Program-made: the position numbers and the translations under genes
Assembly (NCBI GenBank): GCA_002362145.1
Contig: DETX01000060.1
Location: 1 to 15,381 of the forward strand
Origin: Clostridiales bacterium UBA3277
GTDB lineage: Bacteria > Bacillota > Clostridia > Oscillospirales > Oscillospiraceae
Reading direction: 5' to 3'
Length of the DNA stretch: 15,381 bases
Notes under the pieces: model-generated
Seen by the model: the letters and a program-made list of their open reading frames with translations, nothing else
What the model was told of the DNA's origin: nothing
Database searches by the model: none
Shown: positions 1-7,200 of the stretch, in pieces
Layout of the letters: the number at the start of each line of letters is the position of its first letter
Numbering within the stretch: position 1 is the stretch's first letter

Positions 1-51
1 TCAATTCTGACGAATTAAACTTTTAATTGAATATCAGTATGACTCTCTGTT

Positions 52-819
52 TTATTTTTTCTTGTCCTCGCCGATGATGCGCTTCATGGCTTCGATTCCC
101 ACCCGGATGGCCCCGCTGGTGTCCTCCACCAGGGGCATGGCGAGGCCCGCCTTCTCCCGCTCCTGGTTCCAGACCACATGGAAGCAGCTTCCGCAGCGGA
201 CGCCCCTGGCCGCCGCCACCACAAACAGCGCCGCCGACTCCATTTCGCTGGCCTTTACCCCGAGACGCTTCCAGCTCTCCCATTTTTGCAGCAGATCGTA
301 GGAAACCGGAGACTTTTCCGGGCTGTGCTGGCCGTAGAACGCGTCCTTGCACTGGACCACTCCCGTGTGAGTGCGGTAGCCCAGGTCCTCGGCGGCGGCT
401 TTCAATGCCGCGGTGATGCCAAAATCCGGCACCGCCGGATATTCCATGGGCGCGTACTCCAGGGAGGTATGCTCATACCGGACGGCGCCCGTGGCTACCA
501 CCACGTCTCCGGGGCAGACATCCATGGCAATGCCGCCGCAGGTGCCCACGCGAATGAAGGTATCCGCGCCGATGGCGGCCAGCTCCTCCATGGCAATGGA
601 GGCCGAAGGGCCGCCGATGCCCGTGGAGCACACGGAAACCTTTTCCCCAAGCAGGGTGCCCGTGTAAATATTGTACTCCCGATTCATGCCCACGTGCCTG
701 GGATTCTCAAAATAAGCGGCAATGGCTTCACAGCGGCCCGGGTCCCCGGGCAGGAACACATATCTCCCCACGTCTCCCTGGACGCAGTGGATGTGAAATT
801 GCATACCAATATCCTGCAT
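52..819 (-). CDS. udp: Nucleoside phosphorylase, probably uridine phosphorylase
   Basis: This 255-residue protein belongs to the NP-I (PNP/UDP) nucleoside phosphorylase family, which splits a nucleoside with phosphate into a free base and ribose-1-phosphate in the cytosol, mainly for salvage. Visible hallmarks are the phosphate-binding GDPGR loop (residues 25-29), the family signature around STGIGGPS and R90-V-G-T93-C-G-G (65-96), and the ribose-binding E192-M-E194 in ASEMESAAL. Length fits the family. The uracil-recognising QERYD-type segment of E. coli Udp is not recognisable. Its place is taken by a [12 protein letters not shown] stretch (161-172), so the base preference is inferred from overall resemblance. 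The ATG at 819 has a strong AAGGAGG site 8 nt upstream, which favours it over the in-frame ATG five codons later. The gene has its own promoter and is separated from the upstream acetyltransferase gene by a terminator. Family is certain, substrate less so. Confidence 0.88.
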   Translation of the reverse strand: MQDIGMQFHIHCVQGDVGRYVFLPGDPGRCEAIAAYFENPRHVGMNREYNIYTGTLLGEKVSVCSTGIGGPSASIAMEELAAIGADTFIRVGTCGGIAMDVCPGDVVVATGAVRYEHTSLEYAPMEYPAVPDFGITAALKAAAEDLGYRTHTGVVQCKDAFYGQHSPEKSPVSYDLLQKWESWKRLGVKASEMESAALFVVAAARGVRCGSCFHVVWNQEREKAGLAMPLVEDTSGAIRVGIEAMKRIIGEDKKK

Positions 820-851
820 AAGCAGCTCCTCCTTGTGTAATTTCTATAAAC

Positions 852-880
852 AGTATAGCACATCCCGGCATTTTTGGCAA
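852..880 (-). promoter_or_regulatory. Sigma-A promoter of udp
   Basis: Reading the minus strand, a -35 box TTGCCA (880-875) is followed by a 17-nt spacer and a -10 box TATACT (857-852) preceded by an extended -10 TGTG. Transcription should start near 845, giving a leader of about 27 nt. The spacer contains GCCGGGATGTG, which recurs at other minus-strand promoters here (see findings). Confidence 0.8.
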
Positions 881-922
881 GAAGAAAGGCCGCTGCTTTC
901 GGCGGATGTCTGCAAAACAGAA

Positions 923-955
923 AATCCTCCGCGGGCCGCAAGCACACGGAGGATT
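923..955 (-). terminator. Intrinsic terminator after the GNAT gene
   Basis: A perfect 9-bp stem, AATCCTCCG (923-931) against CGGAGGATT (947-955), encloses a 15-nt loop. On the minus strand it is followed by TTTTCTGTTTT, and on the plus strand by GTTTTT, so it could work in both directions. It lies downstream of the acetyltransferase gene and upstream of the udp promoter, so it probably insulates the two. The 134 nt between it and the acetyltransferase stop codon contain nothing else I can support beyond a small CCTTC/GAAGG hairpin at 1050-1064. Confidence 0.75.
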
Positions 956-1089
956 GTTTTTGAATGCAATTTCAAGCTTTCTGGCAGTGAAAAGCCGTTT
1001 GGCCGCAACCGGTCTGCCGCGTCCGACAGGCGTGCATAGGAGCGTGACCCTTCATTCCGAAGGTTTCGCGGTATTTCTACAGAGGGAGC

Positions 1090-1536
1090 CTATGGATCTA
1101 AAACAAATTCCTGAGTTGGATAGCCAAACTCTTCCGTAAGCTCTGCCTCTTTGAAGCCATGTTTTCTATAGAGCGCCCTTGGCGCAGTTCCCTTTTCATC
1201 ATCTTCCCGGAATGTGGAAACTGAAATCGTTTTGCTTCTGTCCAGCTCCTTAAGCGCTTTTTCCAGAAGCAGGGAGCCAAAGCCATGCCGCCGATATTCC
1301 GGCGCCACCGCCAAACAGCAAATCATGTTATGATTTCGTGAAAACAAAATGACGCCTGCAATCTCACCGCCGCATTTTATGCACAGTGCCTGTTTCTTCT
1401 TCATGAACCGCAGCACTGTCCGCGTATGTTCTTCTATGCTCTCTTCTGTTTCCAATCCAGGAAAGTTCCAGCGAACGCGTTTGACAAGCTCCATCCAGGC
1501 TTCCACATCCGATGGCGATCCAAATACCACTTCCAT
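1090..1536 (-). CDS. GNAT family N-acetyltransferase
   Basis: This 148-residue protein has the GNAT fold signature, so it should transfer an acetyl group from acetyl-CoA to an amine. Its substrate cannot be told from sequence. Motif A is clear: strand LAVAPEY followed by the pyrophosphate-binding loop R82-R-H-G85-F-G87-S, then helix LLLEKALKELDR. Motif B appears as ALYRKHGFKEAEL (121-133), where Y123 sits at the usual position of the catalytic or CoA-contacting tyrosine. The N-terminal part (W15-W23, then FPGLETEESIEEH) looks like the substrate-side region of small stand-alone GNATs. The ATG at 1536 has GGGAG about 10 nt upstream. It lies 27 nt after the small membrane protein gene, probably in the same transcript, and a terminator follows. 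By eye its base composition is less GC-rich than the genes on either side, which may indicate later acquisition. No antitoxin-like partner is present, so a GNAT toxin is unlikely. Confidence 0.85.
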   Translation of the reverse strand: MEVVFGSPSDVEAWMELVKRVRWNFPGLETEESIEEHTRTVLRFMKKKQALCIKCGGEIAGVILFSRNHNMICCLAVAPEYRRHGFGSLLLEKALKELDRSKTISVSTFREDDEKGTAPRALYRKHGFKEAELTEEFGYPTQEFVLDP

Positions 1537-1563
1537 GGCAAACTTTCTCCCGCGAATCCGAAG

Positions 1564-1740
1564 CTATTGATCTTCCGTGTCAAGACCGAGTTCCTCTTTT
1601 CTATCCCCGGACTTTTTCTTTCTGGCAATATCCTGATACGCTTCTTCTACGCCATTTTTTACCGCCCACTTCACAACGAAATATAACGCAATCAAAACAA
1701 TGATTGCCGTTCCTCCGCTGATTCCTAATTCTTCCCACAT
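1564..1740 (-). CDS. Small single-pass membrane protein, unknown function
   Basis: A 58-residue protein with a short N-terminus (MWEELGISGG), one hydrophobic helix at about residues 11-27 (TAIIVLIALYFVVKWAV), then a strongly charged tail rich in Lys, Glu and Asp. This fits a small membrane-anchored protein with a cytosolic tail. From memory it resembles short GISGG-starting membrane proteins of gut Firmicutes (possibly the family called DUF6019), but I cannot confirm that. An upstream in-frame TTG at 1755 is possible, yet GGAGG (1753-1749) overlaps that codon and sits 8 nt before the ATG at 1740, so I chose the ATG. It precedes the GNAT gene by 27 nt and may be co-transcribed with it. Function unknown. 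Confidence 0.7.
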   Translation of the reverse strand: MWEELGISGGTAIIVLIALYFVVKWAVKNGVEEAYQDIARKKKSGDRKEELGLDTEDQ

Positions 1741-1782
1741 AATTTGAGCCTCCAAATTTATGTCTGTCTCGCTTCTTCACGA

Positions 1783-1810
1783 AATAAACGACATCCGTAA
1801 AATGAAAAAA
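1783..1810 (-). promoter_or_regulatory. Weak candidate promoter for the small protein/GNAT unit
   Basis: Read on the minus strand, TTTTTT (1810-1805) and TTTATT (1788-1783) are 16 nt apart, both poor matches to sigma-A boxes. The reason to list it is that the spacer carries CGGATGT at the same distance from the -10 box as the stronger promoters of udp and the lipoprotein gene. Confidence 0.3.
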
Positions 1811-1830
1811 TCTTCCATCCGCACGGGGAA

Positions 1831-1862
1831 ACGCCCAAAGAAGTTTCGGCTTCTTCGGGCGT
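1831..1862 (-). terminator. Candidate terminator hairpin after the AGCS symporter gene
   Basis: ACGCCC plus AAGAAG (1831-1843, one unpaired A) pair with CTTCTT plus GGGCGT (1850-1862, one unpaired C) around the loop TTTCGG. This makes a long stem with a single A-C mismatch. It lies 49 nt past the stop codon of the symporter gene. On the minus strand the tail is only TTTCCCC, so the U-tract is poor. A TTTTTT run occurs about 20 nt further on. It may act as a 3' end stabiliser or a weak terminator. Confidence 0.5.
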
Positions 1863-1911
1863 ATCGGGCACCTGTCCTGTGTATCCGCCATTCCCAGCGG
1901 CCCCAGGGGGG

Positions 1912-3342
1912 TTACTTGCTCAGATTTTCCTTGGAGAAATAATTTTGCGTCAGCTTTACCACCACGCCGGACAGTCCCAGCAGGACCACCAGGTTGGGGA
2001 TGGCCATGAAGCCATTGAGGGTATCGGCGATGTCCCACACCAATTCCAGCTTCAAGGTGGCACCCACCACCACCACAAGCACAAACAGGATCTGATAGGG
2101 CAGGACCCGCTTGGTGCCCACGATAAATTCCGTGCACCGGGTGCCGTAGAGGGACCAGCTCAGAATGGTGGACAGCGCAAAGAGGCTGATGCCGATGGCG
2201 ATGATGAAAGAGCCCAGCTTTGCCCCGAACACCGTGGCAAAGGAGGCGATGATCAGCTCCGCGCCGGCGCTTTCGCCCCAGGTGATGGGCACGCCGCGCT
2301 CCACGCCGCACAGAAGGGTCAGCGCCGTGAGGGTGCAGATGACAATGGTATCCATGAACACCTCAAAAATTCCATAGAATCCCTGCTTCACCGGGTCCAC
2401 CTCGGAGGAGGCCGCATGGGCAATGGGCGCGGAGCCAAGACCGGCCTCGTTGGAGAACACGCCCCGGCCCACACCCTTCTGGATGGTGGTCATGATGGTA
2501 ATGCCGAAGGCGCCGCCCAGGGCCGCCTGGGCGCTGAACGCGCCTTTGAAGATCATGCCGAAAATCCGTCCCAGGGCGCTGACGTTGCACAGCACCACGG
2601 TCAGGGAGCAGAGAATGTACGCAAGGGCCATGAAGGGCACCAGCTTCTCCGTGACGGAGCCGATCCGCTTGATGCCGCCAAAGAGCACCAGGCCCACAAC
2701 CATGGCCACCAGCAGACCGACCACAATGCTGGACACCGGGACAATCTGGCCGAAGAGGGTCACGGTGGCCCCCTGGGTGTTGCCGCCGAAGGCGTCAATA
2801 GCCGTATTCACGGCGCCAGCAATGGTATTGACCTGGGTCATATTGCCGATGCCGAAGGCCGCCAGGGCCCCCAGGGCGCTGAAGGTCACCGCCAGCCAGT
2901 TCCACTTGGGGCCCAGGCCGTTTCGGATGTAGTACATGGGGCCGCCCACATAGTCGCCCTTTTCATTGCGCTCCCGGTAGCGGACCGCCAGGACCACTTC
3001 GGAATACTTGGTCACCATGCCAAACAGGGCAGAAACCCACATCCAGAACACGGCGCCGGGGCCGCCTATGGCAATGGCGCCGGTTACTCCGGCGATATTG
3101 CCGGTACCCACGGTGGCCGCCAGAGCGGTGGTCACAGCCTGGAAGGGCGTCACCTCGCCATTTCCGGCGGACTGCTTGTGGAACACCTTGCCAATGGTGT
3201 TCTTCATGGCGTAGCCAAACTTGCGGAACTGGATGAAGCCCACCCGGATGCTGAGGAAAACGCCGGTGCCCAGCAGCAGCACCAGCATCCAGGGTCCCCA
3301 GGCGATGCCGTCCATGAATTTTACGAAGGAAGTGATGTCCAT
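1912..3342 (-). CDS. Sodium:alanine/glycine symporter (AGCS family)
   Basis: This 476-residue polytopic membrane protein belongs to the alanine or glycine:cation symporter family, which brings small neutral amino acids into the cell with sodium. Family marks are the TPFQAVTTALAATVGTGNIAG block (residues 65-85), GGPMYY (133-138), and SNEAGLGSAP (297-306), which line the substrate and sodium sites in characterised members. About ten or eleven hydrophobic segments are visible, and the length is normal. The ATG at 3342 has GAGAGGG just upstream. The gene has its own sigma-A promoter and a leader of only about 24 nt, too short for the glycine riboswitch that controls some members of this family. 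Whether alanine, glycine or another amino acid is preferred cannot be read here. Confidence 0.93.
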   Translation of the reverse strand: MDITSFVKFMDGIAWGPWMLVLLLGTGVFLSIRVGFIQFRKFGYAMKNTIGKVFHKQSAGNGEVTPFQAVTTALAATVGTGNIAGVTGAIAIGGPGAVFWMWVSALFGMVTKYSEVVLAVRYRERNEKGDYVGGPMYYIRNGLGPKWNWLAVTFSALGALAAFGIGNMTQVNTIAGAVNTAIDAFGGNTQGATVTLFGQIVPVSSIVVGLLVAMVVGLVLFGGIKRIGSVTEKLVPFMALAYILCSLTVVLCNVSALGRIFGMIFKGAFSAQAALGGAFGITIMTTIQKGVGRGVFSNEAGLGSAPIAHAASSEVDPVKQGFYGIFEVFMDTIVICTLTALTLLCGVERGVPITWGESAGAELIIASFATVFGAKLGSFIIAIGISLFALSTILSWSLYGTRCTEFIVGTKRVLPYQILFVLVVVVGATLKLELVWDIADTLNGFMAIPNLVVLLGLSGVVVKLTQNYFSKENLSK

Positions 3343-3371
3343 AAAAAGCCCTCTCTTTCTCTTTCCACTTT

Positions 3372-3400
3372 ATTGTACGAAACTGTCCTCCAAAAAGCAA
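3372..3400 (-). promoter_or_regulatory. Sigma-A promoter of the AGCS symporter gene
   Basis: On the minus strand, TTGCTT (3400-3395), a 17-nt spacer and TACAAT (3377-3372) form a sigma-A promoter. The start would be near 3366, leaving a leader of about 24 nt. It sits immediately downstream of the lipoprotein gene's terminator, so the symporter is an independent unit. The spacer lacks the GGGAT block seen at three other promoters in the window. Confidence 0.7.
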
Positions 3401-3425
3401 GGCCAACTTTTCTCTCAATAGATAA

Positions 3426-3454
3426 AAAGATACCGGCCCGGGGCCGGTATCTTT
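3426..3454 (-). terminator. Strong intrinsic terminator after the lipoprotein gene
   Basis: AAAGATACCGGCC (3426-3438) pairs perfectly with GGCCGGTATCTTT (3442-3454) over 13 bp with a 3-nt loop. On the minus strand the stem ends in TCTTTTTATC, a good U-tract. It lies 36 nt after the lipoprotein stop codon. As no clear terminator follows polC, this may also end read-through from the whole pyrH-polC cluster. Confidence 0.9.
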
Positions 3455-3489
3455 ATGGAATGTGTCGGTTTGCAGCGCTTTTGGTTGTT

Positions 3490-4170
3490 TTACAGTCCCT
3501 CAAACAGGCCGAGGATTTCTTCCGTGGTGTTCTCCACGTAGCAGGCGGCGGTGACGATGCCAAGATAGCTGCCGGACTTGACCACCACCATAAGCTCATA
3601 GAAGTTCAGCCCTCCCTGGGTGCCGGAAATGGCAATGGCAGGGTGCTCCCCTCCGGCAAAGGTGATGGTCGTCGCCTCGATCACAGCATCCTCCACCTGG
3701 ATGGATTTCATGGCGGCATCCATCTGGGGCAGGGACTGGTTCACATATTCCTGCTCGGAAATCAGCACATTTTGCAGGAAGTTGATCTTCTGGAGCATGA
3801 GGTTGACGCTGTTGCCGCTGGCCTGAATGGCATAGAGATCCATAGCCGTGCCGGAGGTCTCCAGCATGTCGGCAATGGCCTCGTCGGTGACCGCTTCGCT
3901 GACAGCGCCCACGACCTCCAGCCGCTCCTCCACACTGGCCACATACCAGTTTTCGTCGAAGGTCGCCTGGATGCCCAGCATTTCATTACGGTAGACGCCG
4001 TTTTCATAGCTGCCGACGGCATCCTCGGCACTGACCTGGGCCTCGGTGGGCGCTTCGGTCACGATCGGAACCGTGGTCTCCTGGGCGGCCGTCTGGGAGG
4101 GCTTTTTGGTGCAGGCTCCCAGGCTCAGCACCAGGGCAACGCACAACAGCAAGGAAATCAGTCGTTTCAT
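3490..4170 (-). CDS. Lipoprotein of unknown function
   Basis: This 226-residue protein starts with a type II signal peptide: K2-R3, a hydrophobic run from L4 to L17, and the lipobox L17-G-A-C20. The mature protein should therefore be lipid-anchored at Cys20 on the outer face of the cell membrane. A Thr/Pro/Glu/Ala-rich linker (about 21-50) separates the anchor from a globular domain that begins near YENGVYRNEMLGIQATFDENW (55-75). Similar YxNxxLGI...W starts occur, from memory, in uncharacterised clostridial lipoproteins. The domain alternates helices and strands, with a beta-rich C-terminal half (169-212). I recognise no catalytic motif. The ATG at 4170 has AAGGGGAG 8 nt upstream. It has its own promoter after polC and a strong terminator, so it is probably a single-gene unit, with possible read-through from polC. 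Confidence 0.8.
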   Translation of the reverse strand: MKRLISLLLCVALVLSLGACTKKPSQTAAQETTVPIVTEAPTEAQVSAEDAVGSYENGVYRNEMLGIQATFDENWYVASVEERLEVVGAVSEAVTDEAIADMLETSGTAMDLYAIQASGNSVNLMLQKINFLQNVLISEQEYVNQSLPQMDAAMKSIQVEDAVIEATTITFAGGEHPAIAISGTQGGLNFYELMVVVKSGSYLGIVTAACYVENTTEEILGLFEGL

Positions 4171-4203
4171 GGTAATTTCTCCCCTTTCACTTCGGATATT
4201 TCC

Positions 4204-4232
4204 AGTGTATCACATCCGGGAATTCTTGGCAA
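4204..4232 (-). promoter_or_regulatory. Sigma-A promoter of the lipoprotein gene
   Basis: On the minus strand, TTGCCA (4232-4227), a 17-nt spacer ending in the extended -10 TGTGA, and TACACT (4209-4204) make a clear promoter. The predicted start is near 4198, with a leader of about 28 nt. Its spacer is nearly the same as that of the udp promoter. Confidence 0.8.
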
Positions 4233-4272
4233 GAGGAACCACTTTCCAATTGAAAAAAACTTTTCCGGCCGC

Positions 4273-7200
4273 CTACAGCTCAAACAGGCTCACCTGGCTG
4301 GTATCCGGCAGGTCTCCGAAGGCCCCCGCGTCCTTGAGCATCTGGATATGGGTCTTGGAGACCTTGGGACAGGCGGCGGCCACCTCCTCAATGGAGAGGA
4401 AGCTCTTTCCCTTGCGGCCCTCCACCAGGTCCCAGGCCGCGCTTTCGCCCAGGCCGGAGATGGCCACAAAGGGCGGCAGGAGCTTCCCGTCCACAATCTT
4501 AAAGCGGATGGCCTCGCTCTGATAAAGATCTATGGGCAGAAATTCAAAGCCCCGGAGATAGTATTCATAGGCCACTTCCAGGGTGGTCAGCAGGTCCTCA
4601 TCCTTGGCTGTGGCGTCCTCGTTTTTCTCGATGGCGGAGATGTTATTGAGCACCGCCTCCTTGCCGTGGGTCATGAGCACCGCGTCGAAGCCGCCCTTCT
4701 GGCTGCGGCGGTAGAAATAGGCCGCGTAGAAGGCCAGCGGGTGGTGGACCTTAAACCAGGCAATCCGGAAGGCCATCATGACGTAGGCAACGGCGTGGGC
4801 CTTGGGGAAGAGGTATTTGATCTTTTTGCAGGAGCCGATGTACCATTCGGGAACGCCGGCGGCCTTCATCTCCTCCTCCGCCCCGTCGGGCAGTCCCCTG
4901 CCCTTTCGGACGGCCTCCATGATCTTAAAGGAGCGCTTCTCCGGCATTCCGCAGGAGATGAGGTAGAGCATGATGTCGTCCCGGCAGCCGATGGTGGAGT
5001 CAACGGTGGCGGTCTTGGAGGTGATCAGGTCCTTGGCGTTTCCCAGCCACACGTCGGTGCCGTGGGAGAAGCCGGAGAGCCGGACCAGGGTATCGAAGCG
5101 GGTGGGCATGGTGTCCATGAGCATTCCCCGGGTGAACCGGGTGTTAAACTCCGGAATGGCCACCGCTCCGGTGGGACCCAGAACCGGGTCGTCCTCATAG
5201 CCCAGAACCTTGGAGGAGATGAAAATGGACATGGTGTCCTTGTCGTCCAGGGGGATGGTTTTGGCGTCCACCCCGGTCAAATCCTCCATCATCCGGATCA
5301 TGGTGGGGTCATCGTGGCCCAGCATATCCAGCTTCAGGAGGTTTTCCTCCATGGAGTGGTACTCAAAGTGGGTGGTAATCTGGTCGGCGTTGGGGTCGTC
5401 GGCAGGGTGCTGGACCGGGCAGAAGTCCCAGATCTCGTTTTCCTGGGGAATGACCACTAGACCGCCGGGATGCTGGCCCGTGGTCCGGCGGACGCCCACA
5501 CAGCCCTGGGCAAGTCTGGCCTCCTCCGCCCGGGAGGCCGTTCTGCCCCGCTCGGAAAGATACTTCTTCACATAGCCGAAGGCGGTCTTTTCTGCCACGG
5601 TTCCTATGGTTCCCGCCCGGAACACGTGGGCTTTTCCGAACATTTCGATACAGTAGGCGTGGGCCTTGGCCTGGTATTCGCCGGAGAAGTTCAGATCGAT
5701 GTCCGGCACCTTGTCGCCGCCGAAGCCCAGGAAGGTCTCAAAGGGGATATTAAAGCCGTCCTTATCCATTTTTGTGCCGCATTTGGGGCAGACGGCGTCC
5801 GGCAGGTCCGCGCCGCAGTTGTAGCCCGGGGGCACATTCAGCTCCGTGTACTTGCAGTCGGGGTTGGGGCAGCGGTAGTGGGGCTGGAAGGAATTGACCT
5901 CGGTGATGCCGGACATGAAGGCCACGATGGAGGAGCCCACGGAGCCACGGGAGCCCACCAGGTAGCCGTGCTCCAGGGAATTCTGAACCAGCTTCTGGGC
6001 GGACATGTAGATCACGTCATAATGGCAGTTGATGATGTCATGCAGCTCCGTCTCCACCCGGTCCACAAAAACCTGGGGCGGATGGTCCCCGTAGAGCCGG
6101 CGGAACTTGGTATAGACCAGGTTTTTCAGGTCCTCCACGGAGTTTTCGATTTTGGGGGCGAAAAGGTTGTGGGGCACGGGCCGCATGGTCTCGCACATAT
6201 CGGCGATGCGGTTGGGATTTTCCACCACGATCTCATGGGCCTTCTCCTCTCCCAAATAGGAGAATTCCTCCAGCATCTCGTCGGTGGTGTGGAAATACAG
6301 GGGCATATCCTTGTCCGCGTCGTCAAAGCCCTTGGTGGCCAGCAGGATGTGGCGGAAGATCTCGTCCTCCGGGTTCAGGAAATGGACGTCGCCGGTGGCC
6401 ACCACCATCTTCCCCAGCTCCTCGCCCAGGCGGACAATGGTGCGGTTGTAGGCCCGCAGATCCTCGTCGGTCTGGGCCTCGTATTTTTCGTTTGCCAGCA
6501 TAAAGCGGTTGTTGGCCAGGGGCTGGATCTCCAGGAAGTCATAGAAGGAGGCGATGCGCCTGAGTTCATCGTCGCTCTTGTGGTCCAGCACCGCCTGGAA
6601 AAGCTCTCCCGCCTCACAGGCGGAGCCGATAATCAGCCCCTCCCGCTTGTCCATCAGCTCCGACTTGGGAATCCGGGGCACCCGGCGGAAGTATTTCAGG
6701 TTGGAATCGGAGATCAGGTGGTAGAGGTTGCGCAGGCCCACCTGGTTCTTGGCGAACAGGAGGATGTGTCTTGCCTGGCGGTCGGTGATGTGGCCCTTGG
6801 CCCGCAGACGCATCATGGCCGGGTTGATGGTTTGCAGGGTGTGGATGTCATGCTCCTGTTCCAGCTTCTCCATCAGCCTGACCATGATCAGCCCGCAGGT
6901 CATGGCGTCATCCGCCGCCCGGTGGTGGTTGAAGTCCGGCAGTTCCAGAGCTTCCGCCACGATATTCAGCTTGAATTTGTTGAGGTGGGACAATAGGTTC
7001 TGGGAAAGAATCAGGGTGTCCACCGCCGTATAATTGTAGGGCAGGCCCTGGCGCTGGCACTCCGCCCGGATAAAGCCGGTGTCGAAATCCGAGTTGTGGG
7101 CCACCAGCACCCGGTCTCCCACAAAGTCCAAAAATTTTGGCAGGACCTCCTCGATCTTCGGGGCGCCCTGGAGCATCTCCTCGGTGATGCCGGTCAGCTC

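Noticed and set aside
1-51. An A/T-rich inverted repeat (TCAATT ... AATTGA) after udp, possibly a terminator
   Set aside because: The pairing is A/T only with no GC stem, the T-tract is not placed after it, and the window ends there, so it cannot be judged.
3343-3425. A glycine riboswitch before the AGCS symporter gene
   Set aside because: The promoter lies so close that the leader is only about 24 nt, far too short for the aptamer.
4233-4272. A terminator directly after polC, suggested by a run of seven T on the minus strand
   Set aside because: Only short self-complementary pieces (CGGCCG, GAAAA/TTTTC) precede the T-run. I see no stem long enough to call.
1879-5460. A plus-strand open frame of 1193 codons running across the symporter, lipoprotein and polC genes
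   Set aside because: It is antisense to three well-supported genes and passes through a terminator and two promoters. Its translation is dominated by Gly, His, Gln, Ala and Val, as expected from the complement of GC-rich codons. No family motif or ribosome binding site was seen.
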